From Enhygromyxa salina (GTDB lineage Bacteria > Myxococcota_A > Polyangia > Nannocystales > Nannocystaceae), in the NCBI RefSeq assembly GCF_002994635.1, contig NZ_PVNL01000057.1:62001-126000 (forward strand): DNA of 64,000 nt, given 5' to 3'. The first letter of the stretch is position 1, and each line of letters starts with the position of its first letter. The notes beneath the pieces were generated by a model. It searched no databases and was not told the DNA's origin. It saw only the letters and a list, made by a program, of their open reading frames with translations. The position numbers were made by a program, and so were the translations under genes. Positions 44,761-53,500 of the stretch are shown in pieces.

Positions 44761-46257
44761 TTAGCGTCCGCAGGCGACGTTGCGGCGCTGCAGCTCGGCC
44801 GCCTGCTCGTCGCCGGCCATGACGGCCTCGTGGCCGAGCCAGCGAAACATCGCCGTAGCGATGCCGGTCTCGCCGCGCTCGTCCCACAGCCACACGGCCA
44901 GGTTGCACAGCGGATCGTGGATCTGCGAGAAGGCGATGCGCACCAGCTCGGGCCCGCCGAGCTCACAGACCCGCTCGTAGTGCTCGCGCAGCGCCAAGAA
45001 CTCGCGTAGCTCGTCGAGCGGCGCGAGCTGGCGGCGCGCCCGAACCCGGGCCTCGAGGCCCTCGGACATGATCGCCAGCTCGTCGAGCAGCGCGTGGCGG
45101 AGCTCGCGGGCGACCCGTCGCAGGGTCTTGGAGTGGACCTCGAGTTCGGCGAGGGGCACGGCGCCCGCGCGGGCGAGCGCCGAGAGATCGGCTTCGACCT
45201 GGCGACCGAGCCGCTCGAGCACCAGATCTGGATCGCCCGCGCGCAGGGCCAGCGCTCGACGAGCGGTCTGACTGCGCACGCCGGGATCGGACAGCATGTG
45301 ATCCCAGCCGCGACCGAGCTGCTGAAGCTCGGTGGTTGGGATCCGGCCGCAGGCGATCGCCCCGCTGTGGGCGGCGAGCAGCGCTGGGCCCTCGAGGGTG
45401 ATCGCTGGCGCGGTGCTGGGCCGGCGAACCTCGGGGACAGCCTGGACCGGCGGCTCGAGCAGGGCGCGCCAGACCAGCGCGAAGGTGCGCACCCGCGAGG
45501 GGGCGAGGAGCCACCGCACCACCAAGACGAAGTTGCCGGGCACCGGGGGGTAGCCGATCAGCCGGGCCGCGACATCGCCGAGCAGCTTGGACGCGCGCGA
45601 GCGACGGTGGGGCGATCGCCCGCGCAGCTCGACGTCGGCCCAGGCCCCGCGCGAGGCCGCGTCGGCGACCAGCCACTCGTTGGCGAGGTAGCGGGTCAGC
45701 GGTGGCCGATGATCATCATCGAAGTCGGCGACGATCTGCATGAGTCGGCGCGCGGCCGCGTGGTCACCGACCGCGTCGGCCAGCAGCGCGCTGCCGAGCA
45801 CCCCGGGGGCCCCGAGCGGCTCGATCTCGTCGCGCCGGGCCGAGAGCCACACGATCGCCGAGGGGCTTGGGTGCCGCTGTCGCAGCACCGCCCACGCGCC
45901 CGCGACCAGCTGACCCCCGCTGACGTCGCCGCGCCAGACCCAGCCCGACAGCTGCGCCATGTTGTACGCAGCCCGCCACCAGCCCAGCGGGATCAACACC
46001 AGGCGGGTCAGCGGCCACGGGAACAACAGCACGAGCACGGCCGCGAACGGGATCACGTTGATCAGGTGGCCGCGCCCGATCGAGAGCGCGAACAGGGCCG
46101 CGACGAAGCTCAGGATCAGCGAGAGCACCACCGACCACAGCCCCCGCGCCCACTGCTTGGGCGGCAGGTGAGGGGACACGCCCACGTGCTCCCAGCGGTG
46201 CAAGAGCGTGGGCAGCAAGATCGCAATGGTCGTGAACGCGAGCGGAAACATCGGCAT
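44761..46257 (-). CDS. Large membrane protein of unknown function
   Basis: The 498-residue product has three membrane segments near the N-terminus (FPLAFTTIAILLPTLLH; WSVVLSLILSFVAALFALSIG; INVIPFAAVLVLLFPWPLT). A long, mainly helical soluble part of about 390 residues follows, with TPR-like stretches but no clear repeat. No family is recognised. It lies 12 bp downstream of the J-domain-like gene, so the two form a unit that diverges from the ECF sigma operon. A guess is a membrane-bound interaction partner of the J-like protein. Confidence 0.6.
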   Translation of the reverse strand: MPMFPLAFTTIAILLPTLLHRWEHVGVSPHLPPKQWARGLWSVVLSLILSFVAALFALSIGRGHLINVIPFAAVLVLLFPWPLTRLVLIPLGWWRAAYNMAQLSGWVWRGDVSGGQLVAGAWAVLRQRHPSPSAIVWLSARRDEIEPLGAPGVLGSALLADAVGDHAAARRLMQIVADFDDDHRPPLTRYLANEWLVADAASRGAWADVELRGRSPHRRSRASKLLGDVAARLIGYPPVPGNFVLVVRWLLAPSRVRTFALVWRALLEPPVQAVPEVRRPSTAPAITLEGPALLAAHSGAIACGRIPTTELQQLGRGWDHMLSDPGVRSQTARRALALRAGDPDLVLERLGRQVEADLSALARAGAVPLAELEVHSKTLRRVARELRHALLDELAIMSEGLEARVRARRQLAPLDELREFLALREHYERVCELGGPELVRIAFSQIHDPLCNLAVWLWDERGETGIATAMFRWLGHEAVMAGDEQAAELQRRNVACGR

Positions 46258-46269
46258 GGAGTCGTGACC

Positions 46270-46650
46270 TCAGCTGCGCCAACCGAGCGCGGAGTGGGCC
46301 GCGCTGAACCCAAGGACGTCGTCAGACAGGTGGGCCGCCCCGCCGGGGCCAGCTGTCCAGGGGCGCGCCAGCACCCACAGCTCGTGGAACAGGCGGCGCT
46401 GGGGATCTCGCAGCTCGGCCATCGCCTCGCGGATCTTCGCGGCGTCGCGGCGCCCAGATCCGAACGGGGTGGGGTAGGTCGGACCGCCGGCGAGATCCAG
46501 CTCGATCATGGCCAACAGCTTCTGGCCGGCTCGCTCGACCTCGGCCCGGGTGCAATCGGGAGCGAGCTCGAGCACATAAAAGGGGTTGTCGACCAGTCGC
46601 GCCTGCAGCTCGGGTTGTCGCTCGGCCCGAAACTCTGGTTCGTTGCTCAC
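46270..46650 (-). CDS. DnaJ-like small protein
   Basis: With GTG 46650 the 126-residue product starts SNEPEFRAERQPELQARLVDNPFYVLELAPDCTRAEVERAGQKLL, a J-domain-like opening (NPFYVLELAPD, then a charged helix). The later KIREAMAELRDPQRRLFHELW resembles helix III-IV of J-domains. The HPD tripeptide of true J-domains is not seen, so it may be a J-like domain that does not act with DnaK. The frame upstream of 46650 is open but antisense to promoter sequence. It is coupled to the membrane protein. Confidence 0.6.
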   Translation of the reverse strand: MSNEPEFRAERQPELQARLVDNPFYVLELAPDCTRAEVERAGQKLLAMIELDLAGGPTYPTPFGSGRRDAAKIREAMAELRDPQRRLFHELWVLARPWTAGPGGAAHLSDDVLGFSAAHSALGWRS

Positions 46651-46742
46651 CGCGACCTCCCGCGGCAGGGGCCGGTTCGACGAGGGGGAGCGGACGAGCC
46701 AGATCGGGGTCGCGGTCGGGTGATCATTGGGGCGAGAACTCC

Positions 46743-46769
46743 CTGACGTGTTGGCCCCAGAAAAGTTCC
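46743..46769 (-). promoter_or_regulatory. Candidate ECF-type promoter of the J-like gene
   Basis: On the minus strand GGAAC and GTC are separated by 17 bp, a classic ECF -35/-10 pattern, with the -10 about 95 bp before the J-like start. Its -35 is one arm of an inverted repeat GTTCCC-N8-GGGAAC (46765-46784). Confidence 0.4.
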
Positions 46770-46784
46770 CGTAAATCTGGGAAC
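46765..46784. promoter_or_regulatory. Inverted repeat in the divergent control region
   Basis: GTTCCC and GGGAAC are separated by 8 nt; further downstream GAACTTCGGGAATTCGG adds more GAA/TTC symmetry. It lies between divergent operons and could bind a regulator or pair of sigma holoenzymes. Confidence 0.4.
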
Positions 46785-46949
46785 CTGCGAACTTCGGGAA
46801 TTCGGACCAGAACGTTGTTCGGCGGTGTTCCGTGACGTGCGCAAACGACATACATCGAGCTCGGGTCCAGACCGATCTCGGCCTGGGCACAAAAACGGGT
46901 GACACTCTCGCCGCGCCGCGGTGTTTCGAGCCGTGGACGCCTGAGGCTC

Positions 46950-47459
46950 ATGGCCATCGACGTCGAAGACGCCTACCGCCGCTACGGGCCCATGGTCCTC
47001 CGCCGCTGCCGAACGATGCTCCGCGACGAGCAACAGGCTACCGATGCCATGCAGGACGTGTTCGTACAGATCCTTCGCAACAACGACCGGCTCGAAGACC
47101 GGGGCATGTCGAGCTTGTTGTATCGGGTCGCCACCAACGTGTGCCTCAACCGGATCCGCAGCACCCGACGCCGACCCGAGGACGCGCAGTCGGATCTGCT
47201 CGAGCGGATCGCCGAGGCTGGCGGCGACGAGGCCAGGACCCACGCCCGCGCGATGCTCGATCGCGTGCTCGGCCGCGAGCCGATCTCGACCACGACGATC
47301 GCGGTGCTGCACCTGCACGACGGCATGACGCTGCAAGAGGTGGCCGACGCGGTCGGCCTGTCGGTCTCGGGCGTGCGCAAGCGGCTGCGCAAGCTCAAGG
47401 CCAGCCTCCACGAGCTCGAGGGCCTCGACACCAGCGCGGACACGGAGGGGAGCGCGTGA
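46950..47459 (+). CDS. ECF RNA polymerase sigma factor
   Basis: The 169-residue protein has sigma region 2 (DEQQATDAMQDVFVQILRN, RVATNVCLNRIRSTRRR) and region 4 with a helix-turn-helix (MTLQEVADAVGLSVSGVRKRLRKLKA). Regions 1 and 3 are lacking, as in ECF sigma factors. ATG 46950 was chosen; 17 further upstream codons are open but lie in the control region. It overlaps the next gene by 4 nt (GTGA), the usual sigma/anti-sigma pairing, and begins a five-gene operon. Confidence 0.9.
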   Translation: MAIDVEDAYRRYGPMVLRRCRTMLRDEQQATDAMQDVFVQILRNNDRLEDRGMSSLLYRVATNVCLNRIRSTRRRPEDAQSDLLERIAEAGGDEARTHARAMLDRVLGREPISTTTIAVLHLHDGMTLQEVADAVGLSVSGVRKRLRKLKASLHELEGLDTSADTEGSA

Positions 47460-48337
47460 CCGAACCAAACGACACGCCCCGCAAGGTCCCGCCGCTGCTG
47501 CTCGAGCAGCTCGCGCTTGGTGAGCTCGATCCCGATCAGGCCAGGCGGGTCGAGGCCGAGCTCGCGCGGACCGGCGTCGACGCTGGCGAGGCGCTGGCCC
47601 GGATCGAGGCTTCGAACGCCGAGATCTTGGCGGACTACCCCGCGCCGAAGCTGGCGGCCGACATTCAGCGACGGCTCGAGCGAGGGCGCGAGCCCAAGCG
47701 GGCCTGGATCCCCTGGGTGCTCGCGCCGACGCTGGTCGCGGCCGCGGCCGTGGCTTGGATCGTGGTCCGCCCGCCGCCCACCACGATCGCCGTGCACGAC
47801 ACCCACGGCGCGCTCACGGGCGACGGCGATCCAGAGGTCACCCGGATCAAGGGGGCCGTCGACGCGCACCTGGTCATCGACCGGCGCACCGGGTCCGGCC
47901 ACGAGCGCCTCGCCGAGGGCGAGACCGCGCGCGAGGGTGACCTGCTGCAGCTCAGCTACGTGGCCGCCGGGCAGCGCGAAGGGGTGATCCTCTCGATCGA
48001 TGGGGCGGGGGCGGTGACCTTGCATCATCCGAGCGAGGCCAGCGATCCGCCCACGCTCACCGACGGTGAAGAAGTCCCGCTCACCCACGCCTACGAGCTC
48101 GACGACGCGCCCAGCTTCGAGCGCTTCGTGTTCGTGACCCGCGACGGCGCGTCGCCGTCGGTCGCCGAGGTGCTCGCGGCGGCCGAGCAGCTGGCCAGCG
48201 ATCCAAGCACGGCGCGCACCGAGCCGCTCGCGCTGGCGGGCGAGGGCTGGCAGCAGCACTCGTTGGTCCTGCGCAAGCCGCCCGCCGCGGTCGAGGGGGC
48301 ACCGCCGAGCCCAACGCCAGCGGGGGAGGGCCTGTGA
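47456..48337 (+). CDS. ActD-like membrane protein, probable anti-sigma factor
   Basis: The 293-residue product has a short cytoplasmic domain (about residues 1-80, with LLLEQLALGELD and ADIQRRLERGREPKR). One membrane helix WVLAPTLVAAAAVAWIVV follows, and then a C-terminal periplasmic domain containing GAVDAHLVIDRRTGSGHERL and VILSIDGAGAVTLHHP. I recall ActD-like proteins of Myxococcota with this start and layout. With the sigma factor just upstream it is the best anti-sigma candidate. GTG 47456 overlaps the sigma stop; its stop overlaps the caspase gene GTG. Confidence 0.7.
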   Translation: MTEPNDTPRKVPPLLLEQLALGELDPDQARRVEAELARTGVDAGEALARIEASNAEILADYPAPKLAADIQRRLERGREPKRAWIPWVLAPTLVAAAAVAWIVVRPPPTTIAVHDTHGALTGDGDPEVTRIKGAVDAHLVIDRRTGSGHERLAEGETAREGDLLQLSYVAAGQREGVILSIDGAGAVTLHHPSEASDPPTLTDGEEVPLTHAYELDDAPSFERFVFVTRDGASPSVAEVLAAAEQLASDPSTARTEPLALAGEGWQQHSLVLRKPPAAVEGAPPSPTPAGEGL

Positions 48338-50469
48338 AGCGCGCCTTCGAGCGACTGTTGCTGGCCCTGATCACCGTGGTCGGGAGCTGGGTGCTAGGCC
48401 TCGACCCAGCGCAGGCCGCCGATCCCACCTCCAGCACGGTGCGTCGGTTCGCGCTGCTCGTCGGCGCCAACGATGGCGGCGGGGATCGGGATCTGCTGCG
48501 CTACGCGAGCACCGACGCCGCGATGCTCAGCAAGGCGTTGATCGAGCTGGGCGGGCTCGACAAGGCTGATCGCGTGGTCCTGGACAACCCCGATCCGGCC
48601 GCGCTCGAGCAGGGCTTCAAGGACATCAGCGCGAAGATCCGCGCCGCCCAGAAGTCCGGCGAGCGGGTCCAGTTCGTGTTCTACTACTCGGGCCACAGCG
48701 ACGAGGCCGGGCTGCTGCTCACGGGCGTCCACGTCGACTACAAGCGCCTGCGCGCCCTGATCGACAAGGTCCCCGCCGACGTCCGGATCGGGATCCTCGA
48801 CTCATGCTCGAGCGGCGCGTTCACGCGGTTCAAGGGCGGCAAGAAGCAGGCGCCGTTCCTGGTCGGGGCGTCGGCCGAGGTCGAGGGCCACGCCTACCTG
48901 ACGTCGAGCTCGGCCGACGAGGCCGCGCAGGAGAGCGACCGGATCGGAGGCTCGTTCTTCACCCACTTCCTGGTCACCGGTCTGCGCGGGGCGGCCGACT
49001 TCGACGGTGATCGGCGGGTGACCCTGAACGAGGCCTACCGGTTCGCGTTCGACGAGACCCTGGCCCGGACCGAGACCACGACCGGCGGCCCGCAGCACGC
49101 GGCCTACGACATCAAGCTGGCGGGGACCGGCGATCTGGTCATGACGGATCTGCGCAAGACCTCGGCCAAGCTCGAGATCGCGGGCGGGGTGGCGGGGCGC
49201 ATCTACGTGCGCGATCGCAGGGGCAACCTGGTCGCCGAGCTGTTCAAGCCCAAGGGCGCGGGCGCGGTGACGCTGGCGCTCGAGCCAGGCAACTACGCGA
49301 TCACGATCGACGACGGTCACAATCTGCATCGCGCCGAGGTCCAAGTCCGCAGCGGCAAGACCGAGACGCTCGAGATCGCGGGGCTCGTGGGCATCCCGCT
49401 CGAGGGCACGCGGCTGCGCGGGGACCCGGTCCCAGACGCGAGTGAGCGGCCCCCGGCGCCGGTCGGCGGCTACGCGCAGGTGCCCTTCAACATTGGGGTG
49501 AGCCCGGGCGCCGAGCGAAACACCGCCTACCGGCCCAGCAAGATCCACAATCGCTTCTCGGTCTCGCTGGGGGCCACGAGCGCGGCCGCGATCGACGGCA
49601 TGCAGCTCGGACTGGGCGCGGTGTGGGCGACCGACTACGTGAGCGGGATTCAGGCCGCGGTGGGAGCCACCATCTCACACGGGCCGCTGAACGGGGTCCA
49701 GAGCGCGTTGGGGGTAGCCGTCGCCACCAGTGACATGCGCGGGGTCCAGACCGCCACGGTCGCGCTCGGGCGCGAGCGGGTCGATGGGCTTCAGGTCGGA
49801 TTCGCGCTCAGCTACGCCAAGTACCTGCGCGGGGTCCAGCTCGGCGCGATCAACTACGCGGACGAGGCGAGCGGGGTCCAGGTCGGTCTCGTCAACGTGT
49901 CTCGCGGGCAGGTGAAGGGCCTCCAGATCGGGCTGGTGAACTACGCCGACGAGGCCGACGGGTCGATCGGGCTGATCCCGGTGACCAAGAAGGGCGGCGT
50001 GTGGTTTGACCTGTGGACCAGTGACACCCAGCTGATCCACGCAGCGGTAAAATTCCGCGCCCGCAAGACCTACAGCTTCCTGACCGTGGCCGCGCACCCG
50101 ATCGGCGATGACAACTCGCGCTCGTTCAGCGGTGGCGTTGGGTTTGGCGGTCCGCTGGTCTGGCGCGAGCACTTCAGCCTCGAGCTCGACAACGCGGTCT
50201 CGGTGCTCAACGAAGGATTCACGGTCAGCCGCGCGCCCTATCTGCTCGACACGCTGCGCCTGATTGTCGCCTGGCGGCCAGCTCGGCACTTTGCGATCTG
50301 GGGGGCCGTGACGGTCAACGCGTTGTTCGACCTGCAGCCGACGACGACCACGACCACCACCAGCGAGTTCCGACCCGGCTACCACTGGGGGACCCCGATC
50401 GGTGACTCGAACCTGGCGGATGTCGGGATCCAGATCTGGCCCGGGTTCGCGGCCGGCTTCGAGTTCTGA
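48334..50469 (+). CDS. Secreted caspase-fold peptidase (metacaspase-like) with surface-repeat C-terminus
   Basis: The 711-residue product has a signal peptide (LLLALITVVGSWVLGLDPAQAAD). A C14-type caspase domain follows, with catalytic His121 in VFYYSGHSDE and Cys158 in GILDSCSSGAFTRF. A beta-rich middle region (~residues 270-370) follows. From about 400 the chain carries repeated GVQLGAINYADEASGVQVGL-type units, as in LA_2272-like surface repeats. The tail ends FAAGFEF. It may be an outer-membrane or extracellular protease. The GTG start overlaps the ActD-like stop by 4 nt. Confidence 0.85.
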   Translation: MKRAFERLLLALITVVGSWVLGLDPAQAADPTSSTVRRFALLVGANDGGGDRDLLRYASTDAAMLSKALIELGGLDKADRVVLDNPDPAALEQGFKDISAKIRAAQKSGERVQFVFYYSGHSDEAGLLLTGVHVDYKRLRALIDKVPADVRIGILDSCSSGAFTRFKGGKKQAPFLVGASAEVEGHAYLTSSSADEAAQESDRIGGSFFTHFLVTGLRGAADFDGDRRVTLNEAYRFAFDETLARTETTTGGPQHAAYDIKLAGTGDLVMTDLRKTSAKLEIAGGVAGRIYVRDRRGNLVAELFKPKGAGAVTLALEPGNYAITIDDGHNLHRAEVQVRSGKTETLEIAGLVGIPLEGTRLRGDPVPDASERPPAPVGGYAQVPFNIGVSPGAERNTAYRPSKIHNRFSVSLGATSAAAIDGMQLGLGAVWATDYVSGIQAAVGATISHGPLNGVQSALGVAVATSDMRGVQTATVALGRERVDGLQVGFALSYAKYLRGVQLGAINYADEASGVQVGLVNVSRGQVKGLQIGLVNYADEADGSIGLIPVTKKGGVWFDLWTSDTQLIHAAVKFRARKTYSFLTVAAHPIGDDNSRSFSGGVGFGGPLVWREHFSLELDNAVSVLNEGFTVSRAPYLLDTLRLIVAWRPARHFAIWGAVTVNALFDLQPTTTTTTTSEFRPGYHWGTPIGDSNLADVGIQIWPGFAAGFEF

Positions 50470-50511
50470 TCCCCTGTGCAAATATTCGGCCGCGCTCTAC
50501 ACTGCGGCCTG

Positions 50512-53500
50512 ATGATCGACTCTGCCGTTGTCGGCTCGCAACCACGTCCTCGCATGGGGCTGACGCGGGGGCTCGCGCTGCTGCTGTTGTGCGCGTCGGT
50601 CTGGCTGTCGAGCGCGGGGGTTCGCGCGGCACCCCCAACCGAGGACGGGACGTCTGGACCCTCGGGCCCCGCGCCCGCGGCCCCGCCGGATCAAGCCGAT
50701 CCGGGCGCTGAACCGAGCGCTGAACCGAGCGCTGAGGCCAAACAGGCGGCCGAGCACGCCGCCGAGCAACGGGCGGCCAAGGTCGCTCGCGTACGCCTGC
50801 GCGCCGCTGGGATCACCAATTTGGTCGCCGGTCGGCTCGACCCCGCGGTCGACGTCTCGGAGCTGCTGACGATCAACCTGGTCGACCCTGATCTCGGCGA
50901 CGAGCTGCGCGCGGTCTTGGCCTCGATCTACGCGACGCGGATCGCGTCCGAGGCGCAGGCGCGGCAGGCAGCCGAGCAGCAGGGCAAGCACAATAAAAGG
51001 GGTCCGCCCCCGATCGAGCTTCCGCCCGAGCCCGCGCTGGCCGGACCCGACGCCGACCCGCTGACGCGCGCGCGCTCGGAGCTCGCGCGGGCGTACTGGC
51101 AGTTTCTGACCTTGCCGGCCGAGCGCCGCGCGGAGCTGGTGGCCGAGCATGCCGAGCACCAGGCCCTGATCGCGCACAACCTCGAGGCCGAGGCGAACGC
51201 CAAGGCTCGGCTCGCGCGGCTGACCCAGCAGGCCCGGTGGTTCAAGGGCTTGATCGAGGGTGACCTCGACCTCGCCGTCGATCCGGTCCCGCTGCTGCGC
51301 CTGGATCTGAGCAAGCCCAATGAGCTGGCCACCAACGATCGGCTGGCCCGGGCGCTCGGGCACGGTGAGCCCGAGCCGGCGCCCGCGACCGACGAGCCGA
51401 CTGACCCCAACTCGGAGCAGGCACCAGACCCGGGGCAGACCGATCCGGGGCCGGCTCGAGCGCAGCCGGATCAACCGCCGAATTCCCCCGAGACCGAGGC
51501 GAGCGAGCCGCCCGATCCCACCAAGCCGTGGGAGCCCGACGCCAAGCTCGCCGCCGCGACGGCGGCCGCCGAGGCCGAGCTCGACGCCCAGCGGCTCCGG
51601 TTCTTGGCGCTGAGCACCGATGAGCGGCGGGCCCTGCTCGACCGTCACGCCGCGCGTCAGCGCGAGGCGCTCGAGGCCAAGGCCGTCGCCGAGGAGCTGG
51701 CGGCCGCCGAGGAGCTGGTCCCCGAGGTCGAGGAGGAGCTCAACCTCGCCGAAGACAAGGCCGAGAAGGCCAAGCGCGAGCGGATGGCGGCGCAGGCTGC
51801 AGCCTCGCAGGCGCGGTCCGAGGCGCTGCGGCGGATCGCGGAAGAGCGCGCCCGCCTGCTCGGCGTCAAAGAGGCCCACGCGATCTACGAGGTCGAGCTG
51901 GCCAAGCGGGCCAAGGACACGCTGGCCGCCCACGAGGTCGCGCTCGAGTGGGATCGGCGGGTCGCCGAATTGGCCACCGAGATCGCGAGCGACACGCGAG
52001 CGACCACGTCGGACGGCATGTACGCCGATCTGCGTGAGGCGCTCGCCGACGCGCGCGACCGCCTGCGCGAGACCTTGAAGCTGATCGCGGATCGTGACAG
52101 CGGCGTCGCCCCGGTCGGCGAACCGCTCGCCGGGCTGCCGCAAGACGTCGATCGCAGCGATCTGAGCGAGCTGCGGGCCGAGCTCGAGGCTTCCGAGGCG
52201 GCCCTGCGCGAGCTCGAGCGCGAGGCGCTGTGGGAGTCGGCCGACAGCGGGCGCGATGACATCGTGATGCTCAACCACGCTCGGCTGACGCTGCTCGACC
52301 TCGGCAGCGGCGACCTCCGCAGCCGCATGACCGGCTTCGGCCAAGATGGCGTGGAGCAGGTCAAGCGCGAGATCGATCAGATCGGGCTCGAGCTGCGCTA
52401 CCGCATTCAGGCGCTGCCCCGACTCGCGCGCGGGCTGATCGCCCAGCTCGAGAGCTCGCCGCTGCCGCTGATCTTCTCGGGGATCAAGCTGGGGTTCCTG
52501 CTGTTGTTGTTCCGCTACTGGCGCCGCCGGGCCGAGCCCACGCTCGAGCGCATGCGCGACGGACTCCTGGCCCGCGAAGACGGCAACCCCAGGGTCAACG
52601 CGAGCGCCGCGCTCGGCGTCTGGTACTTCAGCCGGATCCGCAAGCCGCTGGAGCTGTTGCTGCTGTTCAGCGTGATCTATCGGATCGTGCCCACGGGCAC
52701 CGAGGTGCTCGAGCTCGAGGTCGTGTGGCTGGTGGTCCTGTGGCTGCTGGTCGGCTCGGCGGTGATCTTGCTCGTCGACGCGGTCGCGGCCCACGAGAAC
52801 CTGGTCCATGGCCGGGCCAGCAACGTGACGGCCCGCCTGCGGATTCGGTCGCTGCGCCTGGTCGGGCTCACGGTCGTGTGGACCGGCCTGGTGCTGTCGC
52901 TGACCGAGCAGGTCGTGGGTCTGGGCGCCATCCACAACTGGGTGGGGACGCTGTGCTGGATCGCCGCGATCCCGATCTTGTTGGTGTTGATCCGCTGGTG
53001 GCGCGAGCACGCATTTCGGCGCTTCAAAGATGATCCAGAGATGCCCAACAACGCGTTGGTCCGCTGGATTCGGGCCAACACCACCGGCTGGACCAGCTTC
53101 CCCACGGCCGCGATCGCGGGCGGGTATCTGTTCTCCCGCGGGCTCGCGCGGTGGCTGCTGCGTCGGGCCACCGCGCTCGAGACCACCCGGCGACTGCTCG
53201 CGTGGATGTTCCGCCGCGAGGTCGCGCGCCAGGCCACCGCCCGGCGCGAGGACGAGCAGGCCGTGCGTCCGCTCGACGTCGCGGACTACACCAACTTGGA
53301 TCCTGGCAAGATCGTCGAGGTCGAGCAGCTCAGCGAGGACATGGCGGAGATCGCCAGCGACATCCTCGACGAGATCACCGAGCTCGTGGTCGCGCATCGA
53401 GGCACGCTCAGCGCGGTGATCGGCGAGCGCGGGGCCGGCAAGAGCATGTTCTTGCGCAGGCTCGAGGCGGCGTTCGTGCGCGAGGCGCAGGACTTCTCGC

